Below are positions 32,111 to 44,250 of a stretch of DNA of 64,000 nucleotides, piece after piece (position 1 is the first letter of the stretch; each line of letters starts with the position of its first letter). Both the position numbers and the translations under genes were made by a program. The notes beneath the pieces were generated by a model. The model did not search any database. It was not told where the DNA came from and saw only the letters and a program-made list of their open reading frames with translations. Origin of the DNA: Oegoconia quadripuncta (taxonomy: Eukaryota > Arthropoda > Insecta > Lepidoptera > Autostichidae); NCBI GenBank assembly GCA_949316235.1, contig OX438742.1, positions 14,755,315 to 14,819,314 on the forward strand, read 5' to 3'.

Positions 32111-34559
32111 GACTATCAATCAATCAATCAATAAACAATTCTTTATTTTGATACGTGGAAGTTACACTGAAAATAGTCACTTTGAGATTTAGGGTTCCGT
32201 CTTTTTAATTGTATTATTCATTCAATAAGTAAAATTACTTCGAAATATAACAAATCTAGGCAACAACAAGACAGTATTAGTGCATTTTCATCGCTCAAGT
32301 AATCATACATACGAATACATACATAATGTCAGGATCTTTATCCCAAACTGACCACCCGGTCAGAGATATCCCAATTATTAGGGTTGATTGTGTACCTATA
32401 TGCGCTGAATGAGGCTTATAAATCAAACGGAATGTTTTGATACCAACTTATTGTAAATGCGTACAGTTGTCCTTTGAAATATTTATATCGACTTTGTGAA
32501 GTCGTCTGACATAAATAGATAATTGGTTCTTGTTTCACTAGAAACTAGCCTATTCAATATTTTTTGGCAAAGATAACAAATTTTCATAAATGTATTACGA
32601 TGTCATCGCTAATTAATTTCTCTAAACTATTTTTTAAGTGACTAGGAAAATATTTATAAATTGAACAAATAGTTCGTTTCTGTGAAATAAAAACGATATA
32701 TTTGCAGTTTCTCTACAATAAAATGCCATAATATAACATGAAGCTATGGATATAACTAAAATAATCTTCACTTTCACCACTTAACCAGCTTTACTTAGTT
32801 TCATTAAATCGAGAAATACTCCATCAACATCACGTTTGTTAAATATAGTATAAGTAGGGTGCGATACAATTAATAATTAATAATTTTAATTGATGGGCCG
32901 TGAAGATAAGCAGTCTTTTTTTAGTATACTATTTATTACTGTTTACTTGAATAAATTTGATATTAACGGAAATGTTTTGTCAAATAAATGATTCTGTTGA
33001 TGATTCTGAATAGACTTAAGTGATTATGATATTAACGTAAGTAAAAAAAATCACAATTAGATACATCTGCAAAGTCATTGCTAAAAATGGGCCCGCGTGG
33101 TGGATTGTGCCGTGTAAGGCTAATGATGATGGGTTTGACTTGTGAAAAAGTACATCAAGAAAATAACGGCCCTCCACAGTGGTGTGATAGGGTATAATGT
33201 GATGATGGGTCAGTCAGAATCGTCTAATAAAGCTAGGAGCCCCTAGTTTGGGTATAGTCATACCCAAACTACGGGGCATATACAAAGTCCGTACCCAAAC
33301 CCATATATTTATTTCGTGGCCACAATCCTATCTTACGTTAAGTGAAAATAGGACCGCCAACTTATTGACTGGCTGTCATAACTGAAACAAACGGAACGCT
33401 GCTTGGCTGTAAATAGTCGACTCAAGTGGTGATAGCTAACCAGGCGGGCATTAATAACATAAAACAGACCAAAGACTGGTTCGAACACCTGCTATATTTA
33501 AAGCAAATTCACAATTTGCCTTTAAAAAAGTTATAACTGCCATAAAACTTAAACTAAAATAACATTTCTGATTATTTCGATGATAAAAAGTTACATTAGT
33601 GAATTGTTCAGAATTAGCTGCTATTATCCTTTTTTTCCTCTATATTTTATTATATGACACAAATCGTACCTACATATTAAAAGAGCAAGCCCTTGTATGG
33701 CAAGTTAGTTTTTTCAATGGGCAGTTAAAGTATAAAAAGTGTATTTAAACTTACTGCAACCTCTTTGGGTAATATTGAGATAAACAAGCAAAAGATCAAG
33801 CCAAATGTGACCTTCATTCTCTACTAACAACATCACAGTAATGGAATAAGAGATACATTATAATGTAGCGTATATAGGTAAGACTATGTGACATATAAGT
33901 ACAAACGTAATGGGACCCTCTGCAATTGAATTATGCCGCGAAGGGTCATAGGCTCTCGAGCATTAAGGCGACAACGACGAAGGAAACAGCGAGAAAAGAC
34001 TTACTGTTTTCTCGTTCAATAAAATTAATTTTGTAGTCAATTTCATTTGGACAACTTGTAATTTAGCAGTATTAGTTTTCAGCGATGTAATAATGGTTAG
34101 AATTAAGACTTAACATTATGGTTTTAATCACCAAAAATATGCAATTAATTCGTGTTGGCAAAATTATGTAGTTTCAACCAGCCTTTTTTACTGATAATTC
34201 TATTTGGCCTTTTATACTCTGTGACTTTAAAATTAATGTCCCAAACTAATAAGAAATTCCTGGTGGTGCCCGCCACAGTAGCTTACTGAGTCAGGTGCAT
34301 TATAAAAGTTTTAAATAACAACGATTTATGCAGCCGAGAGGAAGTTTTTTACTTTTACCAATCAGACACTGTGTGTTCTGAAAGATAAAGGGGCACAGCC
34401 TTTCAGTCACTCAAAAATTAAGGTGTACTTCGCCTACAATCAATATTGTTCCCGAAAAAAATTGATAACGTTCGAATTACAAACCATAACTGATATAAAT
34501 AAGATGCATATTTCAAAAGATATATAAAGATAGTAAAGATATATAAAGTTTAGTATAAG
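32111..34559. other. Mostly no recognisable feature
   Basis: AT-rich. It includes a repeat trace near 32336-32373 (TTTATCCCAAACTG, GGTCAGAGATATCCC) and the palindrome at 33244. No gene was identified. Confidence 0.4.
33244..33271. repeat. 12-bp perfect inverted repeat, 4-nt spacer
   Basis: TAGTTTGGGTAT, AGTC, ATACCCAAACTA. The pairing extends outward as CCCC/GGGG after a one-base bulge. A further ACCCAAACCC follows at 33293. Confidence 0.85.
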
Positions 34560-34941
34560 ACAGATGAAAGAAAATTGCGTGCAGAAGAAATGAGAATGTT
34601 GAGATGGATGGGTGGAGTGACGAGAATGGATAAAATTACGAATATGTAAGAGGGAGTTTAAAAGTGGCACCTGTGACAGAAAACCTTAAAGGAAATCGTT
34701 TGGCTTGGTATAGACATGTTATGAAGAGGAATGAAATGCATGATACTAAGAGAGTGATGAATATGGATGTCGATGTTGGAAAGGAAGAGGAAGACTACGG
34801 AAAAGATGGATGAGAGGGGTGATATGAATGAAAAGGACGGGAATGATGAGGTAACGGCTGATAGAGGAGTTTGGAAGAAAAATTCATACTACGCCGACCC
34901 CTAATAAATTGGGACTTGGGCAAAAGGATGATGATGATGAT
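34560..34941 (+). pseudogene. RTE-type LINE 3' end with GAT tail
   Basis: The plus strand reads KLRAEEMRMLRWMGGVTRMD, then a frameshift and stop, then VTENLKGNRLAWYRHVMKRN, and ends in AADPNKLGLG-like sequence running into (GATGAT)n at 34927-34941. The remembered intact form is KLR..EMRMLRWM.GVTR.DKIRNEY(I/V)RGS.KVAPV.EK(L/M)..NRL.W.GHV.RR. It is an RTE-clade reverse-transcriptase C-terminus with stops and frameshifts, not functional. It is a different subfamily from 35930-36296. Confidence 0.8.
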
Positions 34942-35929
34942 AAAAAGATAGTAAATTTGTTTTGTATTTATTTTATTTTGAACAATAAAGCGTTTACAAG
35001 TAAACAAAAGAAAATCGCTATACCTCTCTTTTCTAACGATAATCGTCTCCCCGGACACCACCGACTCTTGCCCTTGTACTCTAAGCATCCCCCCCTGCAC
35101 CAACTCTCCTTTCTGGTTGCTCTCTATTAACTGATCCCTCTCCAGGTAACTGCAGCTGAATTACTGGCTGCAGTCGTGTCTCTTAGCTACGATTCTACCG
35201 CAGACTACATTACTACATTATCAAGTAGGTAGTACTGAAGGAAAAACTGGGGAAACCCTATTGTTAGACCTGGTGCAGTTGGCGAATATGATTGTCTCAT
35301 CTGCTAGGAAATTATACACCTATTTTATAAGACGCAAATCGTCTGATAATTATGGTTTTGTACCTTTCGACATGTTTTATGAAGTAGGTACTTGGCTAGA
35401 AACAATTCGAAATTATAAGGGTCGATATAATGTATTTTGTGTTCATATCAATTATTGAGAATTATGCATGACATTAAGCTTCAGTCGAGACCAGATAATT
35501 AATTTTTATCGAACAGACCAAGTTCTGAAGCGAATTCTGGAAGATCTCACAGATATGGCCTCTGCGAAAGTAATAAACTTAGCTATTTTCAAATTTCATC
35601 CTCTCAAAGCTGGTGCATGGATTACAAAATTCTTGGTATTTAATATCACTATGGGAATGACTAGCTGAACACCAGGAAACCATCTTTACAAAAGCTTTTA
35701 TAAGCTGCATCGATGTTTATCTCCGGGAAAAGTGCAAGGAATTTAATGTTTGAACTGCACACTTCATCATTCATCATCAAATCAGCCACGCCGTCCACTG
35801 CTGAACTTTCTAACAATACACCAGTTTGGATATAAGCACATCAGTGTCTGCTGCTCGCCTTTTAATCTATAATAATAAATAAAAAGAAATATTATTTAAA
35901 ATTAACAAGCTTCAAAAGCGCATATTATC
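34942..35929. other. Mostly no recognisable feature
   Basis: Short motif-free frames. TCATCATCAAATCAGCC and GTCCACTGCTGAAC near 35767-35803 look like a very decayed RTE tail on the minus strand. Confidence 0.35.
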
Positions 35930-36296
35930 ATCATATCAACCGAAAGACGTATACTGCTGGACAAAGGCCTCCCCCAAAGATCTCCACAACGCTGCCCGCA
36001 TCCAGCTTTCTCTCGACTCGCGGTCCACCTCGTGGGGGAGCTGCCCACGCTGCGTCTTCCGATGCATGGTCGCCACTCAAGAACCTATCCGCCCCACCGG
36101 CCGTCGGTCATACGAGCAATGTGCCCCGCCCACTGCCACTTAAGTTCGGCAATTCTTAGGGCTATATAGATCACTGTAGTTCTCCTGCGGATCTCCTCAT
36201 TTCTGATTCGATACCGCAGGGAGACTACGAGCATAGCTCTTGCCATTGCCATTTGGGTGACCTTGAGCCTTCTTACGAGGCCCATAGTGAGCGCAC
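35930..36296 (-). pseudogene. RTE-type LINE endonuclease-RT C-terminus
   Basis: The minus strand from 36285 reads MGLVRRLKVTQMAMARAML, then RIRNEEIRRRT and LKWQWAGHIARMTDGRWG. This is the very conserved C-terminal part of an RTE-type endonuclease-reverse transcriptase abundant in Lepidoptera. A frameshift follows near 36085, and the remainder (WTAS..GG.F.Q type) ends at the (ATG)n side at 35930. About 10 bp of the usual sequence is missing between ATCTCCACAACG and CTGCCCGCATCC. It is 5'-truncated and inactive. Confidence 0.85.
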
Positions 36297-36780
36297 CTTT
36301 AAAATGGAACAGAATTTTAAGTCATAATGATAATACAGAAAAATAACAGTAGTAATAAAGTAAACCGTTTTAACAAGATGTAATTAAAAAAATACAATAA
36401 TTTTACACTAATAACTAGTTAAAAAGAGCAACTTCGTTATGTGGGTTGCAATGGTTTCGCCTTTAGAAATTGAGTGTAAAAGTCGTAAGTAAAATTGTAA
36501 TAGAGGTAATTTTTATTAGTATAACAATATTTATAGATTTAGTTTAAACTCTAGCTTGGGAGCAGGAGACCTGTATTTCAGGAGCTATTTCCTCAATTAC
36601 AAGGTTCAAGTTGTAATATAAGTAAAAAAATTATTACTTAACATAAGTAAATAGGTGCAATACTGAACATTAGTGCTTGTAGGTCAATAATAATTAATAA
36701 ATCAATTTACTTCATTAAATGCGGAGCAAAAACATTGCAAAAAGAAAGCAATTAAATAAGTATTATAAGTCTACCTAAGT
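36297..36780. other. No recognisable feature
   Basis: AT-rich spacer; nothing seen. Confidence 0.45.
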
Positions 36781-37096
36781 GGAGATTACATTTTTGAGCC
36801 GTTTGGGGTAGAGACCCTAGGACCGTGGGGACCAGGCGCTCATAGCCTCTTCCGTCAATTATCGGAGCGTTTGGTCGAAGCCTCGTACAATCGGAAGGCT
36901 GGTCTCTATTTAGCGCAAAGGTGGCCCTTGCTATTCAACGAGGCAATACCGCCAGCCTCCTCGGGACCCTTCCGACCGTGCGAGATCTGGGACAATTTTT
37001 TTATTTATAAATATTTTTAATAACATAATCAGCATTTTATTTAGGTTTAATCTATTGTTTTTATTGACATAGTTTCTGTAATATATTTTTTGTATC
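36781..37096 (+). mobile_element. Retroelement 3' end (RGNTASLLGTLP type)
   Basis: Reads IIGAFGRSLV, then LFSAKVALAIQRGNTASLLG and TLPTVRDLGQFFYL, followed by an AT-rich UTR. This C-terminal motif (AIQRGNAAS-LGT-P) is familiar from lepidopteran retroelement proteins. The reversed copy at 22848-23096 shares both ends. Confidence 0.6.
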
Positions 37097-37745
37097 TAAA
37101 TTATTAAAATAATGTAGGTATAACAATCAAGTAATAATATAGTTGATCCAAACACCTGAATGTTATAATTGAATCCTTTTGACTGTTATCTGAAATGCAT
37201 AAATTACAAACACTCTATATAGAGAAGTATTTGCAATGAAAACCGCCATAGCCCTCGAGTGTCACGAGTGGCAGGCACTTTAAACTAAAGTTGCATGAAT
37301 ACAGTTACCCAACAATTTTGATCACGGGTACATTCAGGGTGTTTCCCTTTCATATTCATTGGTTAAACCCTGACACTACGACTTAAGAGGGGTACGAAGC
37401 ACTTATCTTAATTACGTACATAGTCATCTTTGACATGTTATTTTTAACCTTTATGTGTGGACGTGAGATATGTAAAAGAGGAGATAACACACAAACAGTT
37501 TTAGTTTACAGTTTACAAGATATCGTGTACGAACTGTTCAAAGAATAGCAATGCAAAGTACGAAACGAGTTATTGTCCAGAGACCGGAAGTCGCAAAGCA
37601 ACTGGTACTATTGAAGAGGATAAATAAGGTGTCGAAATACGATACATAGAAATTAAAATCTGGTATAGGTTTATAACTCACTAGGAATATAATAAAAAAT
37701 ATGTAACCGAAACGGTATATCAAGCCGCTTTCAGACCAAACGCGA
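37097..37745. other. No recognisable feature
   Basis: AT-rich; nothing seen. Confidence 0.45.
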
Positions 37746-37842
37746 TTATTATTATTTTTATTAGGAGCCTATACTGTCCCACTGCTGGGCAAAGGCCTCC
37801 CTCCTCTCTCTTCACGCCTCTCCGTCCCAGGATTCCTTGCGA
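37746..37842 (-). pseudogene. RTE LINE C-terminal fragment
   Basis: The minus strand reads RGGAFAQQWDSIGS and a stop, followed by (ATT)n. This is the W/F-AQ-WD-G end of RTE ORFs. Just beside it, TTAAAAAAAACAATGATTA occurs twice in tandem (37848-37885). Confidence 0.6.
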
Positions 37843-37847
37843 TTACT

Positions 37848-37885
37848 TAAAAAAAACAATGATTATTAAAAAAAACAATGATTAT
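37848..37885. repeat. Two-copy 19-bp tandem repeat
   Basis: TTAAAAAAAACAATGATTA repeated twice in a row beside the RTE fragment. Confidence 0.8.
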
Positions 37886-39052
37886 TTTTTATCGATTTTA
37901 ATCTTACATCGAAATGAACGTGTCCCAACACTACGTGGTCATTGAATTTGGAACGTGGAACAAAATCCATCGTACTGCTCATGTTAGTGTTGAGCAGATG
38001 TCGATATAACAGTAATTGTGTTACAAATATTTTTATTGTTAGGTATAGCATAGGTTCCTAGACGGTGCTTCAGGGAGTTTGAAATCATTAACAGGGTTCG
38101 TACATTTCGCCTTGATATACCCTATCCGTTACACGTTGTATATATGACACATGAAATTTCAAAAGCAATTGAAATAGTTAAAAGTTGACATTTTTTATTT
38201 TTATTTTTCAAGGTTTAACAACAATTTGTTACACGAAGACATACTACTTACAAGATTGATACAGATAAGTGTAAGAATTTTAATTAATAATGTAAGTAGG
38301 TAACTGTTGCTTTTACGTATTGTCAGTTTGTTTCTTTTTACTAGCCTGTGTAGTCTCATTGCTGGGCTAAAGCCCATATATTTATTATTTGTCAGTTAGT
38401 TATTTAATATTTTTATAAGAGGTATGTACAAAATTGAAAAATTACATTCCATTTATTCGTCATCATCACAATATGAACAGTCATCATCATAAATACTTGA
38501 TGATTCGATGTATAAAAACTATCTAAACTCTTCGTTAAGTACAAATATTGGTTAATACTGGAAAGGAACTATAAATACAACACGTCCTTTGTGCAATGAA
38601 AAATGAAGGTAACTTAAATCGTTCAATTCGTGAAAAGTTCAGTTTTTGAAATGTTGGACATCTTATGCCAACTGTATCTCTATGTAACTATTTCTTTTTT
38701 ATTTCAACAATTTAAAGTTTTGTTTATCCAGTTTCAAAATGTTTCTAATAGAAAATAGCTTAAAGATTTTTGATACCTTTTCGGTTTATATTTTCCTTTA
38801 AATGTAGGCATTCTTATTTTACAGTTAGCATTAGCATTTCACAGCTTTGCATACGAAATATGGTTCAAGTCTAAGATAGGCATAATGCAGGTAATAAAAT
38901 TTTTCTTTCAGAACGTCTAGGTATTATAATTGTAAAACACATCGCACCTGTCCGTAGGTTCTGGTAAAAACAAATTGTTCCTATTTATGTTTTCCATTAT
39001 AGCATTCTACGAATATTTCTGTTACTTAGTAATTTTCTCCGTAATTACTGTA
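37886..39052. other. Mostly no recognisable feature
   Basis: AT-rich. The only trace is 38339-38377 (minus), GCTTTAGCCCAGCAATGAGAC, a tiny RTE-like end. Confidence 0.4.
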
Positions 39053-39235
39053 GACCGATTAATGTAGGATTGTGACCCTGTCTGCGAAACCACCGGTTGC
39101 GGGTACGAATCTCGCGAGGGGTAAATATTTGTGTGATGAGTACGAACATTTATTCCCGTGTCATAGATGTTTATGCAAATTTTTATGTATTTATATACAT
39201 AGTAAGTATAAACTTTGCTTAATTCTGAAACATTC
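39053..39235 (+). mobile_element. tRNA-derived SINE (family 2), decayed
   Basis: GACCGATTAATGTAGGATTGTGACC (A-box region damaged), GGTTGCGGGTACGAATCTCG (B box with two changes), GAGGGGTAAATA and TTTATTCCCGTGTCAT. The 3' end is diverged. Confidence 0.75.
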
Positions 39236-40139
39236 ATTATTATTACATTGCATTGATATATTTCTCTTACTTTAATATTTCGTGTGATACTCGTACAATT
39301 CTCGAATTATTGGTTATTTTAATCATTCATATGGATGTAGTGAAATCAGATTTGATCATAATTGATTTATTTATTTATATATCCGATTTAATTCCTTTTA
39401 AGATATGTCGAAGAGTACCTATTGCAAAATAACTCAAGTATTTTTTTCGGCCTAAATAATCATTATACTTAACCCGGCTATTCTATTTCGTGCAAATACG
39501 TGTCGTTAATTTTTCTATGCTCTGAAATATATCATAATGAGTCAAATCGGAGCCGGAACGTAGCCTTCGTTTTTAAGTCAGGTTTTAGTTTTGTTAGGTT
39601 GAGGTGACTCCCGGCGAACTGAATCTTAATCGGGCGAGTTGACTCATCTTCGGAATGAACGGACATTTCAAAATTACATACGAAGAAAAATAAATCGCAA
39701 CAGAGGCTTACAAGAAAAGTCAATCAATCGATAAGCCTATTCACAGCCTTAATATCATCACAGCTTAAGTCTACTCGTAAGAACGTAAGGCCTTAGAGTC
39801 ATCCTAATCAGTATGACAGTCGGTGGTTCAGCAAAAGCAGATTTTTTTGAGAGCTGGATTCCAATAACGCTGCTTCCCATCACTGATATATTCTGTTCTT
39901 CTTATGATCACATTTTATTATCCACGGGAAGAAACGGAATGCTCCTATTCTACTCTGACAGGAACTACATGACCAGCCGTCGAACCATGCAAGCATTTTT
40001 GCGTAATTTAGCACCACGAAAGCGCGTTTGAAGGAAGGATAAGGGGATAAGTAGCTTATGGATAGACGTATGAAGTTACCAAAATTTACTTCTACGGCGC
40101 TTACGTGGTACCATGGAAACCATAAATTGCCGAAGTTAG
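39236..40139. other. Unassigned
   Basis: It contains a 63-codon minus frame (39532-39723) whose later part, SEDESTRPIKIQFAGSHLNL, is not AT-biased like its surroundings, and a 72-codon plus frame (39813-40031). I recognise neither. No splice context or second copy was found. Confidence 0.25.
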
Positions 40140-40628
40140 CAGGAAGATTTGCGGCTGCTGGGTCTCTTCGACGTTTGCGCAATTTCTTACCCTCTGCCAC
40201 TAAGGTTTCTCTTGCACAATCCCTTCTCCAACCGATACTCGACTATGCTGACTGCTGTTACCTTGACCAAAACCTCTCTATTAGGTTCACATTTGAACTG
40301 CGCAAGTATGACCACGATTCTAAATACAGGAATCAACTAAAGTGAAAGATCTGCGCATTTTTTCCCTTCCATATTCTGTGCTGATCGATCACAGAACCCC
40401 TTTTTATCTCAAAACGTGCTTTGAGTTTCTTTCCTCCACCCACAATCGCCGCCATCGTTCGACGGACAATTACGACTTTACGTTCCACCGAACACCTCAA
40501 AATTCTATAGCCAATCATTTACAATTCAAGCCATTCGTCTCTGGAACTCCCTACGCGAGTCCATCAGCCGAGCTCAAACTTTGAATGCCTTCAAAGTGGC
40601 CATCAAAGAGCATTTCCTGGCGCTTTAA
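40140..40628 (+). pseudogene. Non-LTR retrotransposon reverse-transcriptase C-terminus
   Basis: RRLRNFLPSATKVSLAQSLL and PILDYADCCYLD, then a deletion, then IRFTFELRKYDH, a frameshift, RTPFYLKTCFEFLSSTHNRR, and after another frameshift LWNSLRESISRAQTLNAFK and ending EHFLAL with a stop at 40626-40628. This is a familiar insect LINE C-terminus (usually LPILDYADVCYLDL...IRFIFGLRKYDHVS). Several frameshifts make it inactive. Its 3' UTR follows directly. Confidence 0.85.
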
Positions 40629-41223
40629 TCTGTGATCCTTTCTTATCTTCTCTCTATACCTTAGCATCAGTGGCGGTACCTTGATATAAGGCCAAAAGTC
40701 CGGCATGCCTTTGCCTTAATAAAACACTCGATCAGGCATTCCTGATTATATATATATTTGATAAATACATTTATTTGACTTAATTAACTGTGTAAAAACC
40801 ACAAATCATTCATCAAATATTACTCGGGCTTGCCCTACTCTGAAACCCTAGGCACGCCACTGCTTAGCATAATCCTGTTGCCGGTTATTATTATTTTGCA
40901 TATCAATAAATATTTATTTAGTACAACTATATATTTACGTTTGTATTTTGTTGCTATTTTATAGATGTTATGTATATTTGTCTATCGATCTATGTAAGTA
41001 TTTGTATGTAAATAAGTAATAATAAGTAAATGTTTGTAACTGCATCCCTATTTAATACCGCACAACCTGTCTATTTCAAATGTACTGTCCTAATACCCAA
41101 GGGTTGCCTGGAAGAGATCGCTTTTAGTGATAAAATCGCCAAATTGTACATTCTATTCTTATCACTTTTCTGAAACTGTATTTATTTTTTGTTGTGCAAT
41201 AAAGTGTATTTGTATTGTATTGT
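40629..41223 (+). mobile_element. 3' UTR of the same LINE, carrying a hAT MITE
   Basis: After the stop, the UTR is split by the MITE at 40668-40862 and continues through AACTGCATCCCTATTTAATA, AAGGGTTGCCTGGAAGAGAT, CGCTTTTAGTGATAA and GTGCAATAAAGTG, ending in a TTGTAT-type repeat at 41203-41223. The reversed UTR fragment at 45361-45553 shares these blocks. Confidence 0.8.
40668..40862 (+). mobile_element. hAT-type MITE, copy 2 (195 bp), nested
   Basis: Terminal inverted repeats CAGTGGCGGTACC and (reverse complement of the right end) CAGTGGCGTGCC. Identical 8-bp CTTAGCAT duplications lie at 40660-40667 and 40863-40870. It is about 50 bp shorter than copy 1 through an internal difference around 40735-40780. 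It inserted after the LINE did. Confidence 0.95.
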
Positions 41224-43582
41224 GGTACCAAATTTACTTAGTTAATTTAAATAGTGGTGGTGTCTGAGATTGAAAGTGTATGATATCAAGAGGTTTACAT
41301 AGGAATTGGAAGAATTCCCACGAAATAGATAAAGTACAGCAGGTAGCGGTTAGAAGTGTAATGAAATATATGAGCAGTATCATTATCTCCAATTCCAACT
41401 TTCTGTGAGAATTTTAGCTCTTTGAAATAGCCAAGTGCCTCAATAAATGTGGGCACTGGACAGCACTGAGCAAAAAATAAAGTTTTCTTTACCGGCTGTA
41501 AGCTATTTTATTTAACACAAACATTTTGGCTATTTTTTAAGAAGTGACTCCTTTTGAGGGAATGGGTAATTACGAGAATGTGCACCTGAGAGCAATGCGA
41601 CGAGTGGTCTGGCTGATGTGTTTAGCCGGGGCCGGATTGAGGGAAATTTTAGCGGAACTTATGTAAGTATGTTATAGTGGAAATACGTTATATGGTGTTA
41701 TTATTTAATAACACATTTTTAATCACACAAATTATGTACAATTTCCTTTGAAATCGCTAACTCCCGAGTTCAGGTTTTATGACCTGTATTTCAGGGAGAA
41801 GTCAGTCCTCTCTCTCGTTCGTGGTTATCGATTAGGCATGCAATAAAATTATTATTTTAAATTCATTATTGTACACAAGATAAAAAACAAAGAAATATTA
41901 ATAAATTAATTACTAAAACGTGTATCTGTGTGCACGTGTGCGTATAGTACAAGTAAGGAAATTTTACTCATGGACAATACTGTCGATTTTGTTATTAACA
42001 AGAAATTGTGGGCGAGTCTACTTCCTCGTAGTCCACCCCAGGCAACAGAAACACCAGCGTTACAGAACTGAAAAATATAGCTGAACAATTCTGACTCTTA
42101 TAGGCCTTTGGATTTGCTTCTTTAGAACCTCCCAGCGTATATGATTTTAAATCATGGTTACTGTTAGAGACATTTTAACCAGCAGTAGCAGACCTTTGCC
42201 CAATTACTCCTTTACTTAATTTATAAAGTAATTATATTAGCAGAATGTAAACAATAATACAAACATTACCCTCCTTCCTTGGGCAGTCGGGTAAAAAATA
42301 GTTCCGAACAAAAAATAATAACCCATAAATCGACTTTTATATACGACATCACTAAAACCGATAAGTATTTCTCCACTTACCACATTTTCTAGACTGTAAT
42401 AACGTACCGCCTATTATGGATTTCAAAATTAGCATACGATAACGAATATGCAAGAGAAAATTCCTTCTAAGTTACTGAAATAAACAACAAAGTAAGAGTT
42501 TCTTTCAATTGTTTGTGCGGGAACTGTCTGTTCCTTCTACCGGGTCGGAAATTACCCGCAGATTCCCCAATGCCTCAAAGACTCGACGAGGAGTTAGACG
42601 GTTTTGCATTTGGCAGTTGTACGAAACCTTATAGAGTCTCTGTCAACAACATCCTCTTTTGCTAGAGGAGAGGTAAACTAAACTTTTTTAAACTTCTACC
42701 GTTTTTTCAACCATAATATTAGTCATTTTCCGACTTGTCTGAAATATTTTGAACAGATTTAGGTATAGTACTCACTCGTCAGTAAAGAAAACGGAAATTG
42801 AATCGAAATTACTTTAAGAACTTATACATAGGAGAAAATTTAAAAACTTCTATCACCAATGAGCAAGGATGTACTTGGGTTGAAAGTTAAGTTCAATATC
42901 GTCAATTCAATTCAAAGAGTCCATAAACGAGTCTTTAGCAAATAAACAATAGGAAATCTTTAGCTTTTACAACAAAATGGAGAGTATATCGAACAGTTGC
43001 TGCTATTGTGATTAATTATAAAGAAATTTTTCAGCAAACAAATTCTAGCAACTTTTACTTCACCTATGATGGGGCATACATAATATAATAATAATATTTA
43101 TTAACCAACCCAAGTAGCATGACAAAGATGAAGTTGTTTCATTCTAAAAGTTGTGGAGATTTTTTTTAAATTTATTGATTAAGATACGTAGAACAAAAAT
43201 TACAAATCTTTTACATTTCCATCTTATGGACGATGATCCCACCCATTAAATGCTAATAGATAAAATATACTAAAACACAATTATTAACTGAAAATAATGC
43301 AAAAACAAATTATTGAAATTGAATTACCCTTATTCTCTACATTTATCAGAGAAATTCTAAGGTGCAACAGGAAGACACTCACACCCATACTAACAATTAT
43401 AAAAATAGGCAATAAACATTTACTATTCTCAAATGTTAGAAAACCAAGCGAATGTTTAAAAATGCGGTTTGAGCAATCGGTGACTAAGAAAGAATATAAA
43501 CTTTTCTCTAATTTAAAACTCTTTACTGAGCTGCTTACTTACTTTTCAAGTAATTAAAAATTTAAAAAGTCATGCGAGGTTG
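41224..43582. other. No recognisable gene
   Basis: AT-rich; an 86-codon plus frame (43297-43557) directly precedes the mariner fragment but shows no transposase motif. Confidence 0.4.
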
Positions 43583-43738
43583 GAAATTCTTCGAAAGTGG
43601 GTAAATTTCAAGTGTTATGCAATATTTTTACGTGGTAAAACAAACCAAGAAATTGAAGATGGGCTAAAATATTTTAGGGAATCTGCTCCGTCTCATGTCG
43701 TGGTTTACAGAATTGAGTCACCACTGAAAGTATTGTAA
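43583..43738 (+). pseudogene. mariner-type transposase N-terminal HTH fragment
   Basis: The frame ending at the stop 43736-43738 reads CYAIFLRGKTNQEIEDGLKY followed by FRESAPSHVVVYRI. The N-terminal paired-like HTH of mariner transposases has F.L.G.T..EI...L....G.SAPS..TV..W, and the spacing matches. The catalytic D,D34D domain is absent. About 50 codons remain. Confidence 0.6.
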
Positions 43739-44250
43739 ATATTGTTTTGAGTGTCCGTCCAAGGTATCGCGTATATGCCTGATATAAATATATACATATC
43801 GTATGAATGAATTTTTATTATTCTGAACATTTTAGACATGAAAGAACTTTCCTCGTTTGCTGACAGTGGACAGTACGGTGTTCGGATAAACCTATATAAA
43901 GGTTTTTGGTGACACCTGTAAATATATCTTTGTAATATTTGAAGTAAATAAATAAATACAATAAATAAATAAAAAAAGATGGAGAAATATGCAGCATTGG
44001 TCCATTATAAGGAAATGAGCTCTAGTAGGCAAGTACGGACAAAGTGGTGCACCTATCTTCTTCAGCCACTTTTGTAACCAAATTTCAAAACTACTTTCGA
44101 GCAAATAATATAAAAAATTGACAATTTTAAAAATATCTACAAAGATGATACGTTTAAAAAACCAATAATAGTATGATCAAAATGATTATGCAAAAGTTTG
44201 TTGCTGCAACTATGAACTACTAACCATTTAAGGGGTGGCATACCGAAATA
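43739..44250. other. No recognisable gene
   Basis: An AATAAATAAATA run at 43946-43974 looks like an old LINE or SINE tail. Nothing else is seen. Confidence 0.4.

Noticed and set aside
39532..39723. Minus-strand frame containing SEDESTRPIKIQFAGSHLNL as a host exon
   Set aside because: Composition is suggestive, but I recognise no family and see no splice context; too weak to call.
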